Source: Verrucomicrobiota bacterium
Lineage (GTDB): Bacteria; Chlamydiota; Chlamydiia; Chlamydiales; 2-12-FULL-49-11
DNA: 37,411 nucleotides
Reading direction: 5' to 3'
NCBI GenBank assembly: GCA_018240105.1
Contig: JAFEGE010000005.1
Span: 85,189 to 122,599 of the forward strand
Shown here: piece by piece, positions 1-8,011 of the stretch
Layout: each line of letters begins with the position of its first letter
Position numbering within the stretch: position 1 is the first letter of the stretch
The notes under the pieces: model-generated
The model's database searches: none
What the model saw: the letters and a program-made list of their open reading frames with translations, nothing else
What the model was told of the DNA's origin: nothing
Program-made: the position numbers and the translations under genes

Positions 1-702
1 AAGAGCTAGTACTACCGTCAAAATAAAATAGCCAAGACCCTGTATCGACTGCATACCACCGGAGGCAACAACTTTTGCAACGAGGCAAAAGACACCAAGA
101 GGTAGTATCTTCATAATGATCTCAGCAATCTTCATCATCGTTTGAAAAATTGCCTGCCAAAACTGCGTTAACAGGTTACCACTTTGCCCCCCAACCTTGG
201 CAATGGCATAACCAAAGATAAGGCTAAAGAAGATAATCCCTAACATATTGCCTTCCGCTGCCGCGTATACGATATTGCTTGGGATAAGCTTTAAAAGAAG
301 TTTAGAAAATGCCTCTCCCGGAGAGACCACGGCTATCTGATTTACCTGTTCAACAGCAATATGCTGTCCCAAAGAGATCGGTGTTGGATGGATAATATTG
401 AAAAAGAAAACCCCCGTAAGAACTGCCAAAGAGATAGTAAAGACATAAAAACCAATCGTCTTTAACCCTAATCGACCAAAAGAGGAGTTTCCTCCTAGTT
501 GCGAGAGCCCACTTACTAAGGCCGACATAACTAGAGGTACTACCAAAAGAGTAAGCGCTTGTAAAAAGAGCTGCCCACCAAAGCTAAATATACTATAAAA
601 AGAGATGCCAAAGATACCTCGGCTCTCCCCTACAAAGTTACCTACAACAATTGCTAAGACAATAGTAAGTAAAATTTTTATTAACATAGATGTGCGCTTC
701 AA
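1..702 (-). CDS. gltT: Sodium/proton:glutamate or dicarboxylate symporter (DAACS/SDF family), 3' end outside window
   Basis: This inner-membrane carrier would import glutamate, aspartate or C4-dicarboxylates with Na+ or H+. About 234 residues are present and the C-terminal half runs off the window. The visible part has four to five hydrophobic helices and two family signatures: LVVPLVMSALVSGLSQLG, and AAEGNMLGIIFFSLIFGYAI further on. I chose the TTG at 702 because a GGAGAGAG site (706-713) lies just upstream. The ATG at 687 is in frame but about 20 nt from that site. The region upstream holds a TATAAT-like box, so it is probably the first gene of its transcript. Chlamydia carries one member of this family annotated gltT. 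The family call is secure; the exact substrate is not. Confidence 0.88.
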   Translation of the reverse strand, partial: MKRTSMLIKILLTIVLAIVVGNFVGESRGIFGISFYSIFSFGGQLFLQALTLLVVPLVMSALVSGLSQLGGNSSFGRLGLKTIGFYVFTISLAVLTGVFFFNIIHPTPISLGQHIAVEQVNQIAVVSPGEAFSKLLLKLIPSNIVYAAAEGNMLGIIFFSLIFGYAIAKVGGQSGNLLTQFWQAIFQTMMKIAEIIMKILPLGVFCLVAKVVASGGMQSIQGLGYFILTVVLAL

Positions 703-731
703 AATCTCTCTCCAAAAACGTCCTGATGACT

Positions 732-737
732 ATTATA
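732..737 (-). promoter_or_regulatory. Candidate -10 box for the symporter gene
   Basis: Minus-strand TATAAT ends about 30 nt upstream of the TTG start at 702, which would give a short leader containing the GGAGAGAG site. No good -35 hexamer is seen at 16-18 nt, so this is a weak call from one box. Confidence 0.35.
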
Positions 738-881
738 CACTGCAATGGATTCAAAAGCTGGCTTTTTAAGATAAAATTTCTAGCTATAGAAAAAGCGCCT
801 CTCTATAAACCTTATAGAAAGTAGAAATTCATAAAAATTCTTAAAGCAATTTTTGAATTCGCTTAAGTATAAAGGTTTCTT

Positions 882-909
882 AAAAAAAAGACACCTTTTT
901 CCAAAGGTG
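882..909 (-). terminator. Intrinsic terminator after the Inc-like gene
   Basis: On the minus strand a perfect 7-bp stem (CACCTTT/AAAGGTG) with a 4-nt loop is followed two bases later by eight T residues at 889-882. It lies 60 nt downstream of the stop codon at 969 and separates that gene from the symporter gene. On the plus strand it is followed by only a short C/T run, so minus is the likely direction. Confidence 0.75.
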
Positions 910-968
910 CCCTTTTTCTTATATACCGATTCTTGCATCACGAGCGGTATAAGCCTTACGATTTTCTT

Positions 969-1643
969 CTAAATCGCGCCTACATCTTTTACAGTCTTTT
1001 TATCTGCCCATCTCTGACGAAGGCCGTTTATCGCAGCAATTACAGGAAACCCAATGCAGCCTGTAGAAAACCCTACAAGCCATAAAGCTAGCGTACGAAT
1101 AAATTGCTGCCACCCTCGACCTGATTTAAAGGCAAAGATAGAAAAGCTCTTCTTTACGGTAGTCCATACAGTAACCGTTCGCTCCGCGACAGGCGGGCCG
1201 CTTCGAGGAATGATGATTTCTGCAGGCGGTAGAGGTTGTGCCAGTGGGGGTGGTACTGGTGGTAATGCTTGTACAGGTGGTGGTGTCACTACCTCGCGAG
1301 GCGCTTCTTGTTGTGGTGGTGCCTTAGCCTCTTTTTTACCGAAGGACCATTTTGCTTTCACGATTTCTAAGGTCCTACCGCTCAGCTCTTCCACTTTAGC
1401 TCTTGTTCCTTCAGGAATCATAGAACCAACAAACCGACAAACGCGTGGTCCGGCCGTATACAAAAGAGCCGCACCACCTAGTGCGTTATAAGCACCTAGA
1501 AAGTAAGGCGCAGAAATTGCAGCAGCCGCTATACCGACAATTTTAGCTTTAGTTGATTTCTCACTTTGGTAAAAGTTCACAGCAGCCTCTTTAGCCACGC
1601 TTCCCAGATGTAATAAAGGCGTAATGCATGCTGCTCTGATCAC
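969..1643 (-). CDS. Inc-like membrane protein, proline-rich linker; function unknown
   Basis: I do not recognise a named family. The 224-residue protein has a long hydrophobic stretch at about residues 34-65, split by SAPYF and long enough for a helical hairpin. A proline-rich, low-complexity linker follows at about 107-152, then a second hydrophobic segment at about 181-207. Paired helices with soluble flanks are the known hallmark of chlamydial inclusion-membrane (Inc) proteins, which are type III secreted and insert in the host vacuole membrane. Assignment here rests only on that topology. Translation starts at GTG (1641-1643) with GGAG five bases upstream. The gene ends in a good intrinsic terminator and stands alone. 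An ordinary inner-membrane protein is the alternative. Confidence 0.7.
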   Translation of the reverse strand: MIRAACITPLLHLGSVAKEAAVNFYQSEKSTKAKIVGIAAAAISAPYFLGAYNALGGAALLYTAGPRVCRFVGSMIPEGTRAKVEELSGRTLEIVKAKWSFGKKEAKAPPQQEAPREVVTPPPVQALPPVPPPLAQPLPPAEIIIPRSGPPVAERTVTVWTTVKKSFSIFAFKSGRGWQQFIRTLALWLVGFSTGCIGFPVIAAINGLRQRWADKKTVKDVGAI

Positions 1644-1834
1644 AACCGCTCCAATTATGTTTTTTATTTATAGAAAATCGGGAATTTTAACAAAACCCTA
1701 TAGAGATTAGCTACAATATTTCTCAAAAAATCTCAAAAAGAAAAATGAGCTATAATCAAATACGGTCAAAAATTTGATCTTTGCAATTTGCTAACCTCAT
1801 CTAAACAGATATTAAATATTTTTCTGTATATTGG

Positions 1835-1863
1835 GTGACATTTTCGGTTCAAAATATTATAGT
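1835..1863 (+). promoter_or_regulatory. Sigma-70-type promoter of the 552-residue secreted protein
   Basis: GTGACA (1835-1840) and TATAGT (1858-1863) each match the consensus at 5 of 6 positions and are separated by 17 nt. Transcription would start near 1870, about 57 nt before the ATG at 1927. The leader carries the AGGAG ribosome site. Confidence 0.55.
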
Positions 1864-1926
1864 ACAAAACTGCAAATTCTACGGATCCTTCGCATCTGTA
1901 GAAAGAAAAAATCATAGGAGATTTTT

Positions 1927-3585
1927 ATGTTGTATGTTTTTAAACCGCGCCTTGTTACGGCAGTGACTGTTACAGCTCTTCTCTTTTCAGGAAGCGCCCC
2001 TTTGTTTGCTATTTGGTCAACAGCCATGCCTATTTCAGAGGCACCCAGTATGATTAATCCAACCCCGTCTAACCTTGCTATCGATGCCAATTCGAATGCC
2101 ATTACAGGATGGCTACAAGGAGAGCTTGGGACCGATAATACCTTATACACCTCTTCCTTGCCAGCAGGCGCTTCCAGATGGAATCCTGATGTCTTGTTAT
2201 ATGAAGGTACAGCACCACAATTTGCTACCTTTCCACTTCTTTTTGCCAATAAAAATGGTGTTATCCGCGCTGCTTGGGCAAACTTTCACCAAGGCGATAC
2301 AGGTTTTGATGAGACCTCACTCGCAACAACAACACAAACAGTGCTCAGCTACTATTGGCCAGCTCCTGTTGCCTCGGATGCTTTAACTGGCTTTCCAAAT
2401 GGCGGTAGCGTTGGAGCAGACGAATCTGGTAACTGTGTTGTTGTCTTAGCAACTGCCCCTGATTCCAATGCCAATACACCACCCTTTTCTATCAACTATT
2501 TCGCTTTCAATAGCGATGCAAACAGTTGGAGCGGACCAGTAAACTTAGACACAGATAACACTTATGCATCGCCTGCTGTTTTTGCAGCTAGCGCAAAAGG
2601 TAATGCCGTTTTAGGATGGAGAGCCGATTCTATCCTAAAAACAGCGCGCTATAACTTTGCAACAAATACCGTAACACCAATCGATGAGATCCCTCTTCCT
2701 TCAGGAACAACTAATGTAGGGTTTATCCAAGGCGCTATGGGAGACAATGGTGATGTTGTTGCTGTCTTTAGCGTACAGATCGCCTACGAAAATAATTTTT
2801 ATCTCTACGCCTCTTTTTTACCAAAAGAGAGCGATATTTGGACATTCCCAATACCTGTATCTGATCCTACCAACAACAGTAACGGCATGCTTTTATCTGT
2901 AAAAACAGATAAAAACAGCGACTCCACTTTGGTATGGGGAGAAGTAACACCTGATAACACTTTATACATAAGAGCTGCAACTCTGCCATTTGGAGAAGAC
3001 TTATCAGAAATCTCTAACTTAACAAGCCCCTCTCCTACAACACCTACCACACCAAGTGATTCATCTAGCATTCTACTTGATATCGATGCCTGGGGTAATG
3101 CTGTAGCGGTTTGGCAATTCTTAGTAGATGAGGCGCCAACCGTCCAAGTTGCTTCTTGCTTAAAAGGAGGCTCATGGTCTAATGCACTAACCCTCTCTTC
3201 AACAGGTCTCCTGCCAAGAGTCGTCTTAAGTGATCAAGGGACTGCTGTTGCTGTATGGCTAGATACAGAGACAAGCTATCTAAAAGGGGCTAGAAACAAC
3301 CGCCTCTTTCCTGTCATGAGACCATCAAGCTTTGGTGGCTACATTGTAGAGGCAGGTGATGACTACGAGCTTCATTTGCATTGGAGCCCAAGCAGAGCGC
3401 CAAACGTCTTAAATTATCAAATATTTAAAGATGGCGAGCTTCTTGCTAATGTTGCTGGCGAAGGTCCTTATACCTATGTTCACACTCTTGGCTGTGACTC
3501 TCTAGAAGATGCTGCCTACACTTTAGTAGCCGTAGCTTCTAATGGCAATAAAAGCACACCGCTTCCTTTAGTACTCGCAAACTAA
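1927..3585 (+). CDS. Secreted repeat protein, probable beta-propeller plus C-terminal FnIII-like domain
   Basis: The 552-residue protein has a signal peptide of about 28 residues ending in SGSAPLFA. The mature part repeats a block that ends in Gly-Asn-Ala-(Val/Ile)-x-x-Trp, for example NAITGW, NAVLGW, NAVAVW and TAVAVW, with WS or WN elements between copies. Such spacing suggests a beta-propeller, inferred without a structure search. Residues from about 455 on resemble a fibronectin type III fold (ELHLHW, then NYQIFKDGE, then AYTLVAVASNG). AGGAG at 1916-1920 sits six bases before the ATG. A promoter lies upstream and a strong terminator directly after, so it is monocistronic. It is likely an exported or surface-exposed binding protein; no catalytic residues are evident. 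Confidence 0.8.
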   Translation: MLYVFKPRLVTAVTVTALLFSGSAPLFAIWSTAMPISEAPSMINPTPSNLAIDANSNAITGWLQGELGTDNTLYTSSLPAGASRWNPDVLLYEGTAPQFATFPLLFANKNGVIRAAWANFHQGDTGFDETSLATTTQTVLSYYWPAPVASDALTGFPNGGSVGADESGNCVVVLATAPDSNANTPPFSINYFAFNSDANSWSGPVNLDTDNTYASPAVFAASAKGNAVLGWRADSILKTARYNFATNTVTPIDEIPLPSGTTNVGFIQGAMGDNGDVVAVFSVQIAYENNFYLYASFLPKESDIWTFPIPVSDPTNNSNGMLLSVKTDKNSDSTLVWGEVTPDNTLYIRAATLPFGEDLSEISNLTSPSPTTPTTPSDSSSILLDIDAWGNAVAVWQFLVDEAPTVQVASCLKGGSWSNALTLSSTGLLPRVVLSDQGTAVAVWLDTETSYLKGARNNRLFPVMRPSSFGGYIVEAGDDYELHLHWSPSRAPNVLNYQIFKDGELLANVAGEGPYTYVHTLGCDSLEDAAYTLVAVASNGNKSTPLPLVLAN

Positions 3586-3598
3586 GAAGCCTTTTCTT

Positions 3599-3625
3599 AA
3601 GGGAGCAGCTCTTGCTCCCTTTTTT
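3599..3625 (+). terminator. Intrinsic terminator after the secreted repeat protein
   Basis: AAGGGAGC (3599-3606) pairs with GCTCCCTT (3614-3621) around a 7-nt loop, and a T run covers 3620-3625. It overlaps the 3' end of the convergent lipase gene by two bases. Confidence 0.85.
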
Positions 3626-4730
3626 ATAAAGTGGACAGAATACGAGAAGAACTGTTTTCCTCTTCTAGATTAACTTCCCTTACAAAGACTTTAGGCTCAC
3701 CTAGAATCAACAAATTGTGTGCACGCACAAGCTTCAAAGTCTCTGGAAAAGAGAACTCTTGTACTTTACCTAAAAGCTTACCGATTTTAGAGACCGCATC
3801 ACCCCGATTCACATAAGAGATAAATAGAGGTCTATCTTCCTCTTTGATAAGAGAAAACCGATGGGCTATTTTCTTTCTAAGGCCCGGCATATTAAAGGAG
3901 GTCCCTTTTTCAAAAAGATCATAATCTAAAGTGACAGCGTAAGCTGCTAAGGCGCCCCCTAAGCTAAATCCTAAAACCTTAGCTTTACCATAGACTCTTG
4001 TCTGTTTATCTAACCAATATCTGAGACGCGGCTGCACCCTTTTATACATAAAATAGCCTGGCCCTTTGCGATCTATGTTTGCAGCTAATGTAGCTCTTCC
4101 TCTTCTATTCAAAGAAAATTCAGAGCCTCTAAAGATAATAATAGGTGAGCCTATTTCGCCGACCGGAATGCACCCATAAGCAGGAACACCTCCTCCCATA
4201 TTAAAAATAGCATCGACTTTGTAACGAATAGGACCTTGAGGAGAAGTAATCACAAACTCTTGCCCCCTACGGCATTTTCTGTAGGCTAGAATTTTCGCTA
4301 AAACCTCCTCTGTAAAGAGCTCCTTTATAGGATAGGCAAGATCTGCCTTTTCTATTTCTTCTAATAAAAGAACTGTAAGATCAACATCCGCTTGGCTTTT
4401 AGTAACTGTGGCGACTATTGGGTGGAAGCTAGAGTCGTGGCCGCAAACTTTTGTGAAGAGCGTAAAGTTCTCTTTATCCCATAGAACAGTCTCTTCCGTT
4501 TTTCCAGCATAGACACACTCCGATGGCGGTTTCAATAAACTATAAAAATTTTCACAAGAGTAGGAAAAGTTTTGCCGATTTACCTCCCCAATCTCTAAAG
4601 AAGCCGCATAAGGACTCTCATGCCACTTCTCTGCCAAGGTTGACTCTTCTCTAGAAGCGCTTCTGCTACAACCAACAAAAAGGATTCCTGGTATAACCAT
4701 TGCAATTATTTTAAAATATTTCTGACCCAT
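3624..4730 (-). CDS. Lipoprotein with a class-3-lipase-like alpha/beta-hydrolase domain
   Basis: The 368-residue protein begins with a lipoprotein-type signal peptide ending in ILFVGC (Cys21), so it is probably lipid-anchored outside the inner membrane. The catalytic parts of the class 3 lipase family can be seen in order: the oxyanion-side strand IIIFRGSE (about 197-204), the nucleophile elbow GFSLGGAL (Ser256), YVNRGDAVSKIG with Asp311, and RAHNLL with His338. A Ser-Asp-His triad is therefore complete. The first 160 residues match nothing I know. A promoter (TTGATA, 16 nt, TAAAAT) lies upstream. The substrate is unknown; triglyceride or phospholipid hydrolysis is inferred from the family only. 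Confidence 0.8.
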   Translation of the reverse strand: MGQKYFKIIAMVIPGILFVGCSRSASREESTLAEKWHESPYAASLEIGEVNRQNFSYSCENFYSLLKPPSECVYAGKTEETVLWDKENFTLFTKVCGHDSSFHPIVATVTKSQADVDLTVLLLEEIEKADLAYPIKELFTEEVLAKILAYRKCRRGQEFVITSPQGPIRYKVDAIFNMGGGVPAYGCIPVGEIGSPIIIFRGSEFSLNRRGRATLAANIDRKGPGYFMYKRVQPRLRYWLDKQTRVYGKAKVLGFSLGGALAAYAVTLDYDLFEKGTSFNMPGLRKKIAHRFSLIKEEDRPLFISYVNRGDAVSKIGKLLGKVQEFSFPETLKLVRAHNLLILGEPKVFVREVNLEEENSSSRILSTL

Positions 4731-4758
4731 AAACCCATCTTTTTATTCGCTAAAAACA

Positions 4759-4786
4759 ATTTTACTCTCTATTATCTCCCTATCAA
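4759..4786 (-). promoter_or_regulatory. Promoter of the lipase lipoprotein gene
   Basis: On the minus strand TTGATA (4786-4781) is followed after 16 nt by TAAAAT (4764-4759); each matches the sigma-70 consensus at 5 of 6 positions. The predicted start near 4752 leaves a leader of about 20 nt before the ATG at 4730. Confidence 0.5.
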
Positions 4787-4808
4787 TAGTAAAAAACCAT
4801 AGTCAAAT

Positions 4809-5096
4809 GTGATGCTAGATTTTGCTGATATTATAGGAATGGCTGGGGTTAGCTGTATCTTAGGCTCCTACTTTCTTCTCCAAGCCTCTCTATTGCAAGT
4901 TAAAGATTTAAGTTACTCTATTATCAATGCTATAGGGGCGATTCTTATCCTCTATTCGCTCTCTTTTCATTGGAACACCTCCTCCGTTGTTATTGAGATC
5001 TTTTGGTTTACCATCAGCCTCTACGGTATTATTGCAAACCGTATTCGAAAAAAAAGAGGGGTGAAATCCTCTAAAAAAACAGCTAAGAAAGAGTAA
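4809..5096 (+). CDS. CBU_0592-type small integral membrane protein
   Basis: The 95-residue protein has three hydrophobic segments (about 7-26, 35-53 and 60-77). The pattern DIIGMAGVSCILGSYFLL, then YSIINAIGAILIL, then EIFWFTISLYGI resembles what I know as the CBU_0592 family, whose function is unknown. The C-terminal tail is lysine-rich. Translation can start at the GTG at 4809 or the ATG at 4812; no clear ribosome site separates them. The frame ends in TAA at 5094-5096. The same reading frame then continues without interruption into a DUF4385 domain, so this gene may have been, or may still be, the first part of a longer protein. Confidence 0.75.
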   Translation: MMLDFADIIGMAGVSCILGSYFLLQASLLQVKDLSYSIINAIGAILILYSLSFHWNTSSVVIEIFWFTISLYGIIANRIRKKRGVKSSKKTAKKE

Positions 5097-5552
5097 GCCT
5101 TCGACAAAAAAAACTACCGCTGGACAAAAGATGTCGATTACCGCCTTCATCCTGAAAAGTACCGTGTAGGGAAAGGCGAGCAGGGCGTTTTAATCTGCGA
5201 ACCGTACAAATCCGAAATCCTCCCCTTCTGGAAATTTAAAACACCTGAAATCGCAAAAAAAGCGGCCGAAGCCATTTACGATCTATTTCTCTCCTACGTA
5301 AGCCAAGACGATTTTGTAGGGGCCGACATGGCAAGAAAGTTTCTCCAAATGGGATTCACAAGGGCGAGACGTTACATGAATTATAAGGGCGGTAAGAAGT
5401 ATTTACCGGATGGCGAGGGCACGTTTCCTAAAGGATCAGGCGACCCTCTAAAGGCTGAGAGCGCCTCTATCTACTACGCTTTTTGGAAAAAGGCGGAAAA
5501 AGAGCCTGTTTACGCTAAAAAGAAGGCTCTCTGGAAAGAAAGATACGGTTGA
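5097..5552 (+). CDS. DUF4385-family protein with no visible start codon
   Basis: From the codon after the TAA at 5094-5096 the frame reads an intact DUF4385-like domain of 151 residues. Recognisable blocks are YRVGKGEQGVL, EPYKSEILPFWKFKTPEIA, DFVGADMARKFLQMGFTRAR and YKGGKKY. Family members I know begin at about this point, so the domain seems complete at both ends. The function of the family is unknown. There is no ATG, GTG or TTG in this frame between the TAA and the ATG at 5328, which lies mid-domain. The nearest upstream start is GTG at 5061, and using it requires reading through TAA. Options are stop-codon readthrough, a non-canonical start, or a recent nonsense mutation or sequence error. 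The reading frame is certain; expression is not. Confidence 0.6.
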   Translation, partial: AFDKKNYRWTKDVDYRLHPEKYRVGKGEQGVLICEPYKSEILPFWKFKTPEIAKKAAEAIYDLFLSYVSQDDFVGADMARKFLQMGFTRARRYMNYKGGKKYLPDGEGTFPKGSGDPLKAESASIYYAFWKKAEKEPVYAKKKALWKERYG

Positions 5553-5559
5553 TTATTTC

Positions 5560-6399
5560 CTACGATTTGTCAAATGCATCATAGGGAAAAGCCTCTAATA
5601 ACTTTTCTAAATCACACTCTGGTAAAGGCTCCCCGCCCATCTCTAGCGCCTCTTCAATAGAGGTAGCAAAGCGGTAGTTAAAGCGATTAGTCCCGTAGTA
5701 GTAATCAGAGTACTTAAAAATGGTCTCTGTGTTGTTTTCATTCGGCGAAATGATAAGGCGCGCCGGAATGCCGAAGGCCTCGGCCACAATAACACCCGAG
5801 AGAGCTGAAGAGATGACAAATTTACTATCTAGAATCTTTGCCACAACAACACGCCAATCCTCCTTTACACTAACCATATTGGGTAGCTCACGAAAGAAAT
5901 CTTCATCAGAAAAATGTGGAATTACGATGTATTCTTGCGATGGAGAGGAAGCCTTTTCAAACTCTGGAAAAAGCTTTGGGAGAAGTAGTGTAGGATCGCC
6001 ATAGACCTCAGGACAAGAGACTCCTAGATCAAGTAAAAATGCTCTGGATAACGGCCCTCTCACAGCACGCACATCTAACGCATTGAAGTGGTAGTCTCCT
6101 TTTTTAGGATACTTCCCATTCACACCGGTTCCCCAAAGAAGATCGCCCTCCTCTGCATAATTGGCAATCGAACCAATCGCTAAAAACTTTTTCTCCCCTG
6201 GCGTAAGATTTGTCACAGTATTGACATCTCTTCCTAAGATTTTCTCTACAATGCTAACAGACATCGCATCGCCAAAATTAGAAAAACCAAGCCTTGGCCT
6301 TGCGTCCCAGTAAAAGAGAGGTATCTCTTGCTCTGTAGAAAAAATAGGCGAGCAAACTGTTATAAAAAAAGAGAAGATTGTAAAAGTTCTTTTTAACAT
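5560..6399 (-). CDS. Polysaccharide pyruvyl transferase-family protein with signal peptide
   Basis: The pyruvyl transferase pattern is visible in order: NFGDAMSVSIVEKIL, LWGTGVNGKY, DVRAVRGPLSRAFL, EVYGDPTLLLPKLFP, and the C-terminal VISSALSGVIVAEAFGIPA. Known members transfer pyruvate from phosphoenolpyruvate to sugars of surface glycans. I start at the ATG at 6399 (279 residues) because GAGG lies six bases upstream and the N-terminus then reads as a signal peptide (MLKRTFTIFSFFITVCS). The longer frame to 6450 has no such support. Export is unusual because the donor is cytoplasmic. The gene is divergent from the DDAH fusion gene, 77 nt away. The family call is good; the substrate is unknown. 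Confidence 0.75.
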   Translation of the reverse strand: MLKRTFTIFSFFITVCSPIFSTEQEIPLFYWDARPRLGFSNFGDAMSVSIVEKILGRDVNTVTNLTPGEKKFLAIGSIANYAEEGDLLWGTGVNGKYPKKGDYHFNALDVRAVRGPLSRAFLLDLGVSCPEVYGDPTLLLPKLFPEFEKASSPSQEYIVIPHFSDEDFFRELPNMVSVKEDWRVVVAKILDSKFVISSALSGVIVAEAFGIPARLIISPNENNTETIFKYSDYYYGTNRFNYRFATSIEEALEMGGEPLPECDLEKLLEAFPYDAFDKS

Positions 6400-6476
6400 A
6401 TAAAACCTCAAATTTAATAAAATGTTGAAAGTTTTAAACAATAAGATCAAGCTGTTCTTTTTACAAAGGGTATTGT

Positions 6477-8000
6477 ATGAAAAAGCTTTTTCTCCTTTTT
6501 ATTTCTTTCTTCTCTTTTACAATTACTTTTGCCGTACAGCCAAAAGTTGTCATTATCGATAAAAACAGCCCCTCTAGAGACGATTACATTGTTGACATTC
6601 TCTCTTTGCAGAAATCTCTTATTGTCTCCCCTGAAGCTATTCCTGAGGCGTTTTTACAAAGAGGTTTTCTCTTAGTACCCATGACAGCTGCTTATGTCTC
6701 GTCCCTTCTCGAAAGAAAAGAGGCCCAAATTGTCTCGCTTTACCTCGATCAAACACTACTAGGCTATATCATCCTTACAATTGCAAGCGAATTTGAAGAG
6801 CTCTACCAAGAACCTCTGACAGGCTCTTTTGAAACTGAGAAGGATTTAGGAGAAATTCACAACTGGCTATCGGATCCTCTTGTAGGCTACATCGAACAAA
6901 TTGGTGTGCACTCTGCGTATACAAGGCTTGGGCTCGGCTCTATGCTTATTGCCTGTAGTAAAGCTTTAAAACCACATGGATTAATCAGCGATGTCTTTAT
7001 TGACCCTATTAAAAACAGCCCCTCTCTCAGCTTTTTTAGTAGCCAAGGCTTTACTTGCCCCGGTATTTTATACCAATACCCCGGTGCCAACGCTAATTTT
7101 CCCCGTAACCACAAAACGCAAGTCTTCTTTTGGCACCCAACAGAGGCGATCGACTCTCAGAAAAAAGCAACCGCAGAAGACTTTTTGTTTTATAAACACG
7201 CTCTAGTAAGAGATCTCTCCGATGGCTTTGAAGATAGCTTAAAACTACATCCACCAGAGAGCCCTATCAACCTTGCCTTAGCACGAGAGCAGCATGAGAA
7301 TTACATAAGTTTGCTAGAGAAGTTAGTTCCAAACGTGATTCGATTAGAGGGCAATCCTAACCATCCTGATTGTAATTTTATAGAAGATACAGCTGTTATT
7401 GTAGGTGATACTGCTGTTATTAGCAGAATGGGAGCTCCTCAGCGCCGCGGTGAAGAGCTTGCCGTAAAAGAAGCTCTTACAAAGCTTGGCGTGAAAAATA
7501 TTATCACGCTTACAGCCCCATGTACTGTAGATGGCGGCGATCTTCTCTATACAGGAAACCATCTTTTCGTTGGCCTCTCAAAACGAACAAACAAAGAAGC
7601 GCTCTATCAACTTACAGAGATCTTTAAAGATAAAACTTCTGTCATTGGTATACCCGTTGTAGAAGGGCTTCACCTCAAATCTATCGTAAGCCTCTTTGAT
7701 GCTAAGACGCTTATTGTAGCTGCCACCCCTGCTGGGATAGCGGTCCAAGATAGCATTAACGTAGCAACAGACAATGAATATGTCTTTGTTTCAGTGCCAG
7801 ACTCTGTAGCAGCAAATACCCTACGCATTGGAAATAGTTTGATTATCCAAGAAGGGTTTCCTGAAAGCGAAGCTATCTTGCAAGCCCTCTCAGACAAAAA
7901 AGAGATCTCTTTGGTGAAGCTCAACATGTCTGAACTAATCAAAGCTGATGGCGCTCTAACCTGTGGTAGCTTGCTTTTACATGCACTTACGGATAATTAA
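6477..8000 (+). CDS. Exported GNAT acetyltransferase fused to a DDAH-like amidinohydrolase
   Basis: The 507-residue protein has a signal peptide (1-19, ending in TITFA) and two enzyme domains. Residues about 30-220 form a GNAT domain, with YIEQIGVHSAYTRLGLGS carrying the acetyl-CoA loop R150-L-G-L-G-S. Residues about 235-507 match dimethylarginine dimethylaminohydrolase: CNFIEDTAVIVGDTAVISR (E303, D304), PCTVDGGDLL, GLHLKS (His399) and DGALTCGS (nucleophile Cys496). DDAH hydrolyses methylated arginines to citrulline plus an amine. All core catalytic residues are present. The next gene starts 11 nt downstream, so they are co-transcribed. A secreted DDAH could alter host methylarginine and so nitric oxide levels; that is inference. 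An arginine-deiminase-like activity cannot be excluded. Confidence 0.85.
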   Translation: MKKLFLLFISFFSFTITFAVQPKVVIIDKNSPSRDDYIVDILSLQKSLIVSPEAIPEAFLQRGFLLVPMTAAYVSSLLERKEAQIVSLYLDQTLLGYIILTIASEFEELYQEPLTGSFETEKDLGEIHNWLSDPLVGYIEQIGVHSAYTRLGLGSMLIACSKALKPHGLISDVFIDPIKNSPSLSFFSSQGFTCPGILYQYPGANANFPRNHKTQVFFWHPTEAIDSQKKATAEDFLFYKHALVRDLSDGFEDSLKLHPPESPINLALAREQHENYISLLEKLVPNVIRLEGNPNHPDCNFIEDTAVIVGDTAVISRMGAPQRRGEELAVKEALTKLGVKNIITLTAPCTVDGGDLLYTGNHLFVGLSKRTNKEALYQLTEIFKDKTSVIGIPVVEGLHLKSIVSLFDAKTLIVAATPAGIAVQDSINVATDNEYVFVSVPDSVAANTLRIGNSLIIQEGFPESEAILQALSDKKEISLVKLNMSELIKADGALTCGSLLLHALTDN

Positions 8001-8011
8001 AAAGGAAAAAG

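Noticed and set aside
1054-1491. Plus-strand 145-codon frame
   Set aside because: It lies entirely opposite the Inc-like gene, is rich in Gly/Cys repeats that mirror that gene's proline codons, and has no ribosome site.
6399-6450. Longer N-terminus for the pyruvyl transferase
   Set aside because: The upstream ATG has no ribosome site, and the added residues come before an already complete signal peptide preceded by GAGG.
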